From the NCBI RefSeq assembly GCF_014851865.1, contig NZ_JACVAM010000002.1, positions 1,111,082-1,175,081 of the forward strand: DNA of 64,000 nucleotides, given 5' to 3'. Of this stretch, positions 19,382 through 25,907 are shown one piece after another (positions within the stretch are counted from its first letter, which is position 1; each line of letters opens with the position of its first letter). The notes below the pieces were generated by a model. The model made no database searches. It was not told where the DNA came from and saw only the letters and a list, made by a program, of their open reading frames with translations. This DNA is from Pseudomonas sp. PDM16 (GTDB lineage: Bacteria > Pseudomonadota > Gammaproteobacteria > Pseudomonadales > Pseudomonadaceae). The translations under genes were made by a program, and so were the position numbers.

Positions 19382-20077
19382 ATGCCTATCTCTGCTAGCA
19401 AGCCTACTCGCCATCCAGATAACAACAACCTCCACCTCCACTACGACGAGACCTACGAAGGTCTACCAGTGATGGTCGATAAAGGGCCCTTTGTTAAGGA
19501 GTACCTCGCTGATCTGAAACGTACTATTGAATCGGCTATGGATGAGTACCCTAGGGTATTGGCATTCAGGGTGGATCTCAGGCTTCCTCAGGAGGGAGAT
19601 CTGCCTGACTCCACCTATACGAACCGAGTCATCAGCCGGTTCTTCGAGTCTTTCACGAGAAAGATCCGATATGACCAACACAGGCTGCGTAAGCGCAGTA
19701 GGTATGCCCGTGACTGTAATGTCCGATACGTATGGGCGAGGGAGATAGGTGAGTCCGGTAGGCAGCACTACCACCTGCTGATCCTGCTGAATCGGGATGC
19801 CTATTACACGGTAGGTCGGCTGGGGTCAGAGAGAGTGAACATGATCAGTCGGATGGAAGAGTCTTGGGCTAATGCTCTGGGCATACCGGACGAGCAGGCG
19901 AGGGCGCTGGTGCATATCCCGGAGAGTGCTGAATACCGAGTCGACCGGAATGTTCGCTCTGGTGATAAGGACGCACTGCCTGAGTTGTTCTATCGAGCGA
20001 GCTACCTGTGCAAGGCAGCTACTAAGTCCTACGGAGATCGCCAGCGAGGATTCGGTACTAGCAGAGGTAGCCGGTAG
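19382..20077 (+). CDS. Inovirus Gp2-like (YagK/YfjJ domain) replication-type protein
   Basis: 231 residues of the YagK/YfjJ C-terminal family, called inovirus-type Gp2 in filamentous phage and satellites. It contains an HUH motif with the usual hydrophobic middle residue (HYHLLILL, about residues 125-132), preceded by VRYVWAREIGESGRQ. Tyrosines that could serve as nucleophile are found at DAYYTVG and in the C-terminal half. HUH proteins nick and rejoin single-stranded DNA in rolling-circle replication or mobilisation. With AlpA next door, this looks like the core of a degraded P4-like or inovirus satellite. No coat or assembly genes follow. Confidence 0.8.
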   Translation: MPISASKPTRHPDNNNLHLHYDETYEGLPVMVDKGPFVKEYLADLKRTIESAMDEYPRVLAFRVDLRLPQEGDLPDSTYTNRVISRFFESFTRKIRYDQHRLRKRSRYARDCNVRYVWAREIGESGRQHYHLLILLNRDAYYTVGRLGSERVNMISRMEESWANALGIPDEQARALVHIPESAEYRVDRNVRSGDKDALPELFYRASYLCKAATKSYGDRQRGFGTSRGSR

Positions 20078-20162
20078 CGATGGGCTGGACCCAGTGACCA
20101 CGTGCCGTAGCGGTCATACGGATTGAGTCAGAAACGCCTTGATGGGCGTATTGCCCTGCAGC

Positions 20163-20190
20163 AAAAAAGCCAGGCATTTGCCTGGCTTTG
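20163..20190. terminator. Terminator for the MvaT-like gene
   Basis: AAGCCAGGCA / TGCCTGGCTT, 10-bp stem with an A6 run on the left, which is a T-run for the leftward transcript. Confidence 0.85.
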
Positions 20191-20210
20191 TCATCTTCTC
20201 GTGCGTCGAG

Positions 20211-20573
20211 CTACTGCAGCCATTCATCTACCTTCTGTGCACCGTACTGCTCTTTCCACGCTTTCAGCACTTTGTGGTTGCCACCCTTCGTTTCCACAAC
20301 CTCGCCGGTCTCGGGGTTCTTATACACTTTGACTTGGCGTTGGCGACGCTGGCCGCGAGCAGGGGCAGAAGCATTTACGCTTGAGCTGGCCTGGGGATCT
20401 AGAAGAGCAATGATGCCTTTCAAGCTGACGCCGTACTCAGCCATCAACTTGCGCAGTTTCTCCTCGAACTCAATTTCACGCTGCAGCTCACCATCGTTCT
20501 TCAGCTCATCGAGCTGCTTAAGTTGAGCGGCGAGTTGAGCTTCAAGAGCTTTGAATTCAGCAAGTTTGGACAT
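20211..20573 (-). CDS. MvaT/MvaU-like H-NS family xenogeneic silencer
   Basis: 120 residues. The N-terminal coiled coil (1-55, SKLAEFKALEAQLAAQLKQL) is the dimerisation region. The C-terminal DNA-binding domain (about 75-120) has the characteristic VKVYKNPETGEVVETKGGNHK loop and LKAWKEQYGAQKVDEWL of MvaT proteins, which bind AT-rich minor grooves and silence foreign DNA. It is an island-encoded paralogue, not the core mvaT by context. It lies between the satellite-like module and the AT-richer cassette array, so it could dampen their expression. A strong terminator follows. Confidence 0.9.
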   Translation of the reverse strand: MSKLAEFKALEAQLAAQLKQLDELKNDGELQREIEFEEKLRKLMAEYGVSLKGIIALLDPQASSSVNASAPARGQRRQRQVKVYKNPETGEVVETKGGNHKVLKAWKEQYGAQKVDEWLQ

Positions 20574-20931
20574 GGATCGGCCTTTTGTTCGGTAGGGGAG
20601 GTCACAGTGCCACTCTACTGCTCGTTCTATGAGAGTGGAAGAACTATCTGTGTCTCATGTCCGGCATACGCCCATCGCGTCACACCGCAAAAAAAATGTA
20701 GAGCAGTGGCTTGCCTATGCCTGGCGCCATACGGCCTTGTAGGCGCTGGGCTTGTCTGTCAGCCTGGAGGTAGTAATATTTCGCTGCAGCGGTGGTTTCC
20801 TACACTGTCGCTGATCTGCACGTCCCTTGTTAATTTTCATGGAGTTAGACTTATGCGTGGAGCGTTATGCGACACATGCGGCGGAAAATGCTACGCCACT
20901 TCTGTCGTCTACTTATAGTTAGGTGAAAGTC
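20574..20931. other. Intergenic region with attI-like sequence before the first cassette
   Basis: 358 bases with no convincing gene. The last part (about 20850-20924) ends in GTTAGGT at 20918-20924, the core-site form expected where a first cassette joins an attI site, and contains GGAGCGTTATGC upstream, reminiscent of attI accessory repeats. No integron integrase gene is next to it; the MvaT-like gene occupies that place. The attI reading is tentative. Confidence 0.4.
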
Positions 20932-21198
20932 ATGAACAACGCTCATGATCATCCCGCGTACCAAGAAGGAAGGAAACGTTATTTTTCAAACAAAGGAAAG
21001 TATGAAAACCCTTATCCTCCTGGTTCTCTAGAACATGATATTTTTGAGCGCGGCTGGTCTCAAGCTTTAAAGAGAACCCCGGAGATAACAATCCGAGAAG
21101 CCAAGAAAACCCAAACACAAAAAATGCATGAAGAAGCAGCAAAAGAACTAAAGCGAAACAAGGCAAAAGAGGCTTATTTAAAGAGCAAGGGTGATTGA
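20932..21198 (+). CDS. Rmf/CrpP-fold-like small protein (first cassette)
   Basis: 88 residues from ATG 20932 (a GTG at 20923 is also in frame). The segment HPAYQEGRKRYFSNKGKYENPYPPGSLEHDIFERGWSQALKR, split as an AYQEG start, NPYPPGS middle and GWSQA end, matches the layout of ribosome modulation factor and CrpP-like proteins (YxxGY..NPY..W..GW..A). The C-terminal 35 residues are a lysine-rich helix absent from Rmf. It is the first cassette, closest to the putative attI, so it would be the best expressed. A ribosome-binding role is possible; resistance activity must not be assumed. Confidence 0.55.
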   Translation: MNNAHDHPAYQEGRKRYFSNKGKYENPYPPGSLEHDIFERGWSQALKRTPEITIREAKKTQTQKMHEEAAKELKRNKAKEAYLKSKGD

Positions 21199-21205
21199 CC
21201 AACTC

Positions 21206-21281
21206 ACCTAACAAATGGTTCAAGTCGTTCGCTTCGCTCACTCGGGGCTGCGTTCCGCAGCCCCTTAACCAAACGTTAGGC
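21206..21281 (+). repeat. attC 1
   Basis: CCTAAC (R'') to GTTAGGC (R'), 76 bp, with complementary inner arms TGGTTCAAG / CTTAACCAAA and the shared TCGTTCGCTTCGCTCACT part. Closes the Rmf-like cassette. Confidence 0.9.
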
Positions 21282-21514
21282 GCAAGGGCAATATTGGGTT
21301 TCAGCGCCGAGCCAGGAAACACAATCACCGCACCGCCGCGGTGTCCCTGAATCGAATGGTCGCCTGACAATAGAGGCCGTTATTTGTGCTCAGCAAAGGA
21401 GTTGCTTTCAGAGAATGCGCACATCACAAATAACCTTCCGGGCCAAAACCGACGCGCCGTGCGCTCCAGTCGGTGAGCTCCGCGCTGGCCTCGCTTGCCA
21501 CGTACGGCTGGGCA
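21282..21514. other. ORF-poor gene cassette A
   Basis: About 233 bases between attC 1 and attC 2 with no normal gene. A block from about 21377 to 21470 (CAGCAAAGGAGTTGCTTTCA…CACATCACAAATAACC) is strongly similar to 25220-25300 in cassette B. AAGGAG followed after about 10 bases by ATG opens a plus frame (MRTSQITFRAK…) that runs into attC. The complementary strand also stays open. Either a tiny gene or a non-coding/regulatory cassette. Confidence 0.6.
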
Positions 21515-21593
21515 ATCTAACAATTGGCTCAAGTCGTTCGCTTCGCTCACTCGGGACGTCCGCAAGCGGCCGCCCCTTAGCCAAACGTTAGGG
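21515..21593 (+). repeat. attC 2
   Basis: TCTAAC to GTTAGGG, 79 bp, with inner arms TTGGCTCAAG / CTTAGCCAAA. Same family as attC 1. Confidence 0.88.
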
Positions 21594-21604
21594 GGAGCGA
21601 GGCC

Positions 21605-21973
21605 ATGGATTGGGGCTACTTTCTCTTCACTGCCGAACAAGCCTTTCCCAGTTGCATCGTTATGATTGCTCCGGTTCCATTTCTAGCATTCAATGCTCTG
21701 CCTGGTCGCAGGCTGATGGCTTGCTTACCAAATCTCTTCGCTCTTGTGGCGTTCAGCCTCGCTTGCTGTTTGTCGGCCACTCCAGGCGTTGAGAAGTGGC
21801 AGCTAGCTGATTACGTACCTATTGTAGGTTTGACTTTGACTACGGTCCTACTGGTTCCTTCGGTACTTGCGCTTCGGCGCAAATGGTTCGCCGTCGTTCA
21901 TATCGTAACAATGGCCAGTGCAGCTCTTACTTTCTTTTTGGCTGGCATGGCGATCGCCCATGATTGGCTATAG
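21605..21973 (+). CDS. Small four-helix membrane protein (cassette)
   Basis: 122 residues with about four hydrophobic helices (roughly 12-30, 40-58, 70-90 and 98-118) and no signal peptide; an inner-membrane location is inferred. There are no recognisable catalytic motifs. It is the only gene in its cassette, between attC 2 and attC 3, in the same orientation as the array. ATG 21605 lies 12 bases after the attC core site, with GGGGAGCGAGG as ribosome site. No family is recognised. Confidence 0.7.
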   Translation: MDWGYFLFTAEQAFPSCIVMIAPVPFLAFNALPGRRLMACLPNLFALVAFSLACCLSATPGVEKWQLADYVPIVGLTLTTVLLVPSVLALRRKWFAVVHIVTMASAALTFFLAGMAIAHDWL

Positions 21974-21978
21974 TCTGC

Positions 21979-22039
21979 CCCCTAACAATTCATTCAAGCC
22001 GACGCCGCTTCGCGGCACGGCTTAACTCAAGCGTTAGGC
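21979..22039 (+). repeat. attC 3 (short type)
   Basis: CCTAACAATTCATTCAAGCC to GGCTTAACTCAAGCGTTAGGC, about 60 bp: the short attC type with CGCCGC/GCGGC top stem. Different from the 76-79 bp family around it, so this cassette probably came from another integron. Confidence 0.9.
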
Positions 22040-22053
22040 ATCACGGAGAACAT

Positions 22054-22461
22054 ATGTCGCCTATTGAGTTTTACCTTCCAGGAACCTATGAAAACCCGTT
22101 AACACCCAGTGGTCGTGGGCGAACCATCGCAGCTTTTTACCTAGCACAAGGAGATGCCGACACTTTGTCCAAAGGGGAAATGCGCCGTGACATACTCAAT
22201 AAATTAATGAGCCCATCAGCCGTTAGTTATTGGCTTAATAGCCAAGGCTGGTTAGAGAAGACCCGTAAGGTCGGGAAAGTACAACTTGTAAGGCTTACAT
22301 CCAAAGGCATAGTAACTTGCAAAAACAGCGTTAATGGTGGCGCAGATGTCTCGACTACAGAAGAGCTCGTTACTCAATGGCGTAGCAAATTGAAAAATGG
22401 TTCACCTTCATTTAGTAAAATGTCATTCGACCCTTTGCCTACTACCACGTCAGAAGCCTAA
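22054..22461 (+). CDS. Cassette protein with winged-helix-like segment
   Basis: 135 residues from ATG 22054 (GGAG ribosome site in CACGGAGAA). Residues about 35-95 (SKGEMRRDILNKLMSPSAVSYWLNSQGWLEKTRKVGKVQLVRLTSKG) read like a winged helix with the wing at the VGKVQLVRLT strand pair. The rest is unremarkable. The stop codon TAA lies inside the R'' box of attC 4, the normal compact arrangement of a gene cassette. Function unknown; a DNA-binding regulator is one possibility. Confidence 0.65.
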   Translation: MSPIEFYLPGTYENPLTPSGRGRTIAAFYLAQGDADTLSKGEMRRDILNKLMSPSAVSYWLNSQGWLEKTRKVGKVQLVRLTSKGIVTCKNSVNGGADVSTTEELVTQWRSKLKNGSPSFSKMSFDPLPTTTSEA

Positions 22462-22531
22462 CAAATGGCTCAAATCGTTCGCTACGCTCACTGGGACGGG
22501 CTAAAGCCCGCCCCTTAACCAAACGTTAGGC
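22456..22531 (+). repeat. attC 4
   Basis: GCCTAAC to GTTAGGC, 76 bp, inner arms ATGGCTCAAA / CTTAACCAAA, top stem GGACGGGCT…AGCCCGCCCC. Confidence 0.9.
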
Positions 22532-22539
22532 AGCTAAAA

Positions 22540-22809
22540 ATGGCCAAGCGTAAACGTCAGAAGCTCTTTCGAATCGAAGGAAAGCCAGAAAAGCTAAACG
22601 CTCAAGGAAGCTGCCGACGCTGCAGCCGCCTGGGCGAGCTATATGGTGCAATCACGAACCAAGGCTATCTACACATCTGTAGTGGCTGCATGGCTGTTGG
22701 TATCAGTGAGGGAAAGAACGATCCGCTGCCAGCACATGGTAAAAACAAAGCAAATGACTTAATGACATATTGCGTGGCTGGTTCATTTGGAGGAGGGAAA
22801 AAGAAATGA
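22540..22809 (+). CDS. Small zinc-ribbon protein (cassette)
   Basis: 89 residues, basic at both ends (MAKRKRQK… and …GGGKKK). Two CxxC pairs (CRRC near residue 25 and CSGC near residue 48) would bind one zinc. A KANDLMTYC segment follows. The start is nine bases after the attC 4 core site. Resembles small nucleic-acid-binding Zn-ribbon proteins; exact function unknown. One gene per cassette, same orientation as the array. Confidence 0.7.
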   Translation: MAKRKRQKLFRIEGKPEKLNAQGSCRRCSRLGELYGAITNQGYLHICSGCMAVGISEGKNDPLPAHGKNKANDLMTYCVAGSFGGGKKK

Positions 22810-22831
22810 TTTCTCCACATACTGTTTCGCT

Positions 22832-22898
22832 GCCTAACAAAGCGCTCACTTCGTTCGCTGGGACGGCGTTCCGCCGCCCCTTAGCTTAATCGTTAGGT
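22832..22898 (+). repeat. attC 5
   Basis: GCCTAAC to GTTAGGT, 67 bp; the TTCGTTCGCTGGGACGGC part is shared with the main family, but the left arm is shortened. Confidence 0.85.
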
Positions 22899-23150
22899 AT
22901 TATTAATTTTTAAACTCGGTGCAACACATGGAAGTTTGTTTAGCCGCCGCACATTCAGCATTTTCTTCGCAACTTCTTCGCGGCTTGCAAACTCGCCGTG
23001 ATCATCGTGCAGGCTCCCGCCTAGTTGCCGCCCTGGCTGGCGCTCAATCGCCGTGCACAGGTGTTTTCCTGCTTGGTTGTTCGCACTTGAATCTCCGCAG
23101 CGGCTCGGTCATGGTGCCGCAATCAGCAACGTGTCGGCTCAGGCATCTCT
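22899..23150. other. ORF-poor gene cassette between attC 5 and attC 6
   Basis: About 250 bases. One forward frame from ATG 22928 stays open but runs through attC 6 and has low-complexity Arg/Leu/Ser content, unlike a real protein. Better seen as a non-coding or decayed cassette. Confidence 0.5.
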
Positions 23151-23228
23151 GCCTAACAACTGGTTCAAGGCCGTTCACTTTGCTAACTCGGGACCGGCTA
23201 AAGCCGGCCCTTTAACCAAACGTTAGGC
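23151..23228 (+). repeat. attC 6
   Basis: GCCTAAC to GTTAGGC, 78 bp, inner arms CTGGTTCAAG / TTTAACCAAA, top stem GGACCGGCT…AGCCGGCCC. Confidence 0.9.
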
Positions 23229-23236
23229 GAGGAACC

Positions 23237-23626
23237 ATGGACATACTGACAGTAATAATATTTGTCGCAGGAATGGCCGCCGGTTTTTATACCGGCTCAT
23301 CAATGGCACGCAAAAATCTGATTGCAGAGTACGCCGACTTCATTCGATTAAATATCAAGGAACATACTCACTTCCACAGAGTATTTGGCGTCAGAGGCTT
23401 TTTTCTGAACGAAATGGAAAATGAGTTTGTGGCACCTCTTGCAATAATTCCCTCGAAAGAGCTACTCACCTCATCAGCCAAAAGAGAGCTCGGGCCAGAG
23501 GCTACAGAGCAAGAAATTAAAGCCAAAGCAGAAGAAATGATTCAACTCTACCTTAAAGAAGCAAAAGGCCTGTCGGAGAAAGAAATAGCAGCAATAGAAA
23601 TTCTAAAAAAGAACGGGGTCATTTAG
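23237..23626 (+). CDS. Membrane-anchored cassette protein
   Basis: 129 residues. One N-terminal hydrophobic helix (about 3-22, TVIIFVAGMAAGFYTG) anchors a soluble, charged C-terminal region with an EATEQEIKAKAEEMIQLYLKEA helix. No enzyme motif is seen. The start lies nine bases after attC 6, with GGCGAGGAACC as ribosome site. Low GC relative to the core. No family recognised. Confidence 0.65.
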   Translation: MDILTVIIFVAGMAAGFYTGSSMARKNLIAEYADFIRLNIKEHTHFHRVFGVRGFFLNEMENEFVAPLAIIPSKELLTSSAKRELGPEATEQEIKAKAEEMIQLYLKEAKGLSEKEIAAIEILKKNGVI

Positions 23627-23656
23627 CATGCACTCAAACATGCACAAATGACAAAA

Positions 23657-23733
23657 GCCTAACAATTGTCTCAAGTCGTTCGCTTCGCTCATTCTGAACC
23701 GGCTAAAGCCGGCCCCTTAACCAAACGTTAGGC
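23657..23733 (+). repeat. attC 7
   Basis: GCCTAAC to GTTAGGC, 77 bp, main family (TTGTCTCAAGTCGTTCGCTTCG…). Confidence 0.9.
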
Positions 23734-23744
23734 TCTGACACTAA

Positions 23745-24602
23745 ATGCCCCAGACATCCGCACTGTATGGTTTCGAATTTACCAGATGTTTTTCAGCGGC
23801 AGGCCTTCTATTTCAGCCAGTCGAATCTGACCACACCGCTGCGAAGAAACTAGCACGCACCCTTAACGCGCACAAGCTCACTGGAACTGTGTCGGGGCCA
23901 GAACTTACCAAGGAAATGCTATTTCAACTTGAATGTGTGTTGTCGTTTATCGAGCATCTTGATGTTCTAGCATCTGAGCCTGAAAACGCTGAAGATGCCG
24001 CTGATAACCCAAGGAACTACTTTGAATCAGAGCTCATCGTGAGGCCACGCAACAACGGTGGAGGAGCCGTACTTGGTTCAGATGCCTTCAATCCATGGCG
24101 AAACTCACGCCAGCTATTTATAGAGCTCGCATTGAATCATTTGGCTGACGAGCAGTTCTGCCAGAGTACGCGCTTCAAATCCCTCCTATTTAAGTGCGTC
24201 GAAACATTTAGGCAACGACAGCCATTTCTAGAGATCTCATATTTTCTCTTGATTTCCGGGCTTGAGGCATTCGCACGGGCAACCCAGAACGATTATCAGA
24301 GTAAAAATGCAGCCGTACCAATAACTAAAACGCTTCAAAATTATGGCTTTGCCATTCATCAAGACAACCCGAAAGATCTGGCTCGTTCAGTTTCAACCTA
24401 TCTACACATTCGGAATGCTCTGTTCCATCAAGGTGATTTTTCGAAAACAGTTCAAATAAACAATGACACGGTAACTTTAAACTGCACTGAATATCTGTTT
24501 AGTCTTTCAATGCTGGTGTCGCTTGCAATTATGAAGGCTATTGGCTTTGATGACGGACATACAAATTGGGACTGCTGGATTGATCGCCAGCTACACAAGT
24601 AG
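23745..24602 (+). CDS. HEPN-like RNase-type protein (cassette)
   Basis: 285 residues, the largest gene of the array. The C-terminal half (about 150-285) is all-helical and contains LRX-type HEPN features: EISYFLLISGLEAFARATQ followed by YLHIRNALFHQGD near residues 220-232. RNALFH is the R-x4-H motif that forms the active site of HEPN ribonucleases (as in ApeA, RnlA, HepT and similar). The N-terminal part (1-130) has no clear domain and might sense or bind a trigger. An abortive-infection or toxin role is inferred. It stands alone in its cassette, without an obvious antitoxin partner. Confidence 0.65.
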   Translation: MPQTSALYGFEFTRCFSAAGLLFQPVESDHTAAKKLARTLNAHKLTGTVSGPELTKEMLFQLECVLSFIEHLDVLASEPENAEDAADNPRNYFESELIVRPRNNGGGAVLGSDAFNPWRNSRQLFIELALNHLADEQFCQSTRFKSLLFKCVETFRQRQPFLEISYFLLISGLEAFARATQNDYQSKNAAVPITKTLQNYGFAIHQDNPKDLARSVSTYLHIRNALFHQGDFSKTVQINNDTVTLNCTEYLFSLSMLVSLAIMKAIGFDDGHTNWDCWIDRQLHK

Positions 24603-24613
24603 AGCGCGGTGAT

Positions 24614-24689
24614 ACCTAACAACTGGTTTAAATCGTTCGCTTCGCTCACTGGGGCGGGCTAAGGCCCGCCCCTTAACCAAATATTATGT
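24614..24689 (+). repeat. attC 8 with altered R' box
   Basis: ACCTAAC at the left, but ATTATGT instead of GTTAGGT at the right. The G at the recombination point is lost; other arms (CTGGTTTAAA / CTTAACCAAA) and the GGGGCGGGCT top stem fit the main family. Probably poorly active or dead. Confidence 0.8.
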
Positions 24690-24699
24690 GTAAATCTGC

Positions 24700-25026
24700 A
24701 TGAACACGTCAAAGACAAAAATTCTTGCACTCATTACGATGCTTGTCGGTTCCAACCTTTGGTGGGCGTACCGGACGCTTGACAATGGCGTCACACTCAC
24801 ATACATCGAAGACTCTTTGGAACACACAGCGCGCGGTTTTAACCAAGCAATTGCAATTATTCCACTTGTTGCACAGCAGGCAAGCCAGCAAGAAATTGTC
24901 AATGCGGCTAAAACCGCCTCAGAACTCGACATTGAGCCTTTTGAAAAAGAGGGCTATCTCTGGGTTGGCGAACTGGGACTTAAGTTTGATGCTGCTGGGA
25001 AATTTGTCGCGGTTGTAACGCAGTGA
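24700..25026 (+). CDS. Small exported or membrane-anchored cassette protein
   Basis: 108 residues with an N-terminal hydrophobic segment (about 7-24, KILALITMLVGSNLWWAY) that is either a signal peptide or a single anchor. The rest is a small soluble domain with a Gly-Tyr-Leu-Trp-Val beta-like end (EGYLWVGELGLKFDAAGKF). No known family recognised. It is flanked by the damaged attC 8 and the unusual attC 9. Confidence 0.6.
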   Translation: MNTSKTKILALITMLVGSNLWWAYRTLDNGVTLTYIEDSLEHTARGFNQAIAIIPLVAQQASQQEIVNAAKTASELDIEPFEKEGYLWVGELGLKFDAAGKFVAVVTQ

Positions 25027-25030
25027 AAAC

Positions 25031-25118
25031 ACATAACAATCCACAGCAAACGCAGACTTCGGCTCCAGGGGCTGCCCAAAGCGTAGCTTTTTGACGGTCC
25101 CTGTACGCTGCGTTAGGC
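25031..25118 (+). repeat. attC 9 (long, unrelated type)
   Basis: ACATAACAATCCACAGCAAA to GTACGCTGCGTTAGGC, about 88 bp. Arms CAGC…ACGCAG pair partly with CTGTACGCTGCG. It lacks the TCGTTCGCTTCGC part, so it comes from a different integron lineage. Confidence 0.7.
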
Positions 25119-25342
25119 GCTAAGAGCAAAAGTCACGGTCGATGTCCGTGCAAGGAAGCAAAGCTACCGCATCACGGCGCTCTTGAATCGAGTGGTCCCC
25201 TAGCAGTAAATACCGTTAGTGGTGTTCAGCAAAGGAGTTGCTTTCAAAGAATGTGCACATCACAAATAACCTACGGGGCCAAAGCCGACACGCCCTGTGC
25301 TTCATCACTCGGGGCCGGCTAGAGTCGGCCCTTTGGCAAAAC
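25119..25342. other. ORF-poor gene cassette B
   Basis: Homologous to cassette A over about 85 bases (shared CAGCAAAGGAGTTGCTTTCA and CACATCACAAATAACC cores with scattered substitutions). A short plus frame M-C-T-S-Q-I-T-Y-G-A-K ends at the TAG in 25320-25322. Seen twice in one array beside different genes, it behaves like a unit of its own. Confidence 0.6.
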
Positions 25343-25349
25343 GTTAGGA
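25300..25349 (+). repeat. Half attC 10
   Basis: Only the right part of a main-family attC is left: CACTCGGGGCCGGCT, the top stem, then GCAAAACGTTAGGA. The R'' box and left arm are missing, so the cassette boundary is fossilised. Confidence 0.7.
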
Positions 25350-25356
25350 GGCTGTG

Positions 25357-25848
25357 ATGGCGGTTTCTCCGAATCAAATATCTCTCTCTTCTGTCGAAAA
25401 AATAGTTGGCGCTATTTTTGAAAAGGGAAATCCGATTGTTGTAGAGGCATACTCTGCTTTTGATAAGGATATTCGATACTTCCAAGGGCAAGAAGATGTC
25501 ATTAACTATGCCCGCGAAGAATTGGCAAAGAAAAATGGAATTGTTAGCTTAGCCATTTACTTTCCTGAATTCGGCGGCGAGCTAAAAATACGAAAAATCG
25601 ATTTGGTTCCAGAGAAATGCGGCGGCGCAACATTTCGTTTCAGTAGTGAGGGATGGGGCTTAATTCACGTTAGTCTTTCTGTTGGAGCTCCTGCAAGCAT
25701 GGCTTCATTTGTTTCTGCAAACTCAGAAAAAAGAGCATTAGCATGGGAGTCAAAATACCCTGATCTTGGACCGGTTAGTGCTTGGGATTGGCCCCAGGTT
25801 TCAAAGTGTCTTCGGAGGCTTAGAAGTGCTCTACGTCGAGCCTCTTAG
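25357..25848 (+). CDS. Hypothetical cassette protein
   Basis: 163 residues from ATG 25357, with AGGAGG at 25346-25351. Mixed alpha/beta: an N-terminal helix-strand part (SSVEKIVGAIFEKGNPIVVEAYSAFDKDIRYF), a central beta region (WGLIHVSLSVG) and a C-terminal Arg-rich helix (CLRRLRSALRRAS). No recognised family. GC is low compared with the chromosome. The following boundary is unclear: only a GTTAGGA box at 25895-25901 is seen. Confidence 0.6.
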   Translation: MAVSPNQISLSSVEKIVGAIFEKGNPIVVEAYSAFDKDIRYFQGQEDVINYAREELAKKNGIVSLAIYFPEFGGELKIRKIDLVPEKCGGATFRFSSEGWGLIHVSLSVGAPASMASFVSANSEKRALAWESKYPDLGPVSAWDWPQVSKCLRRLRSALRRAS

Positions 25849-25901
25849 CAATTTCATCAAACGAATCTGACAAAACGGGCCGCTTATGTCCGATGTTAGG
25901 A
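25846..25901 (+). repeat. Possible degenerate attC 11
   Basis: From the stop region to GTTAGGA at 25895-25901 just before the RraB-like gene. Only the R'-like box is convincing; the left box is not clear. Confidence 0.3.
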
Positions 25902-25907
25902 GAGCTT

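Noticed and set aside
21380..21640. Minus-strand frame in cassette A sharing a tail (LFVMC.F.ESNSFAEH) with one at 25216-25491
   Set aside because: The shared residues follow from the nucleotide similarity of cassettes A and B. The frames run across attC sites and into neighbouring genes, so a protein is unlikely; kept only as part of the cassette finding.
24452..24649. Minus-strand frame with MSEANDLNQLL start, repeated near other attC sites
   Set aside because: The peptide SEANDL is the reverse translation of the attC TCGTTCGCTTCGCTCACT part; an artefact of the repeat.
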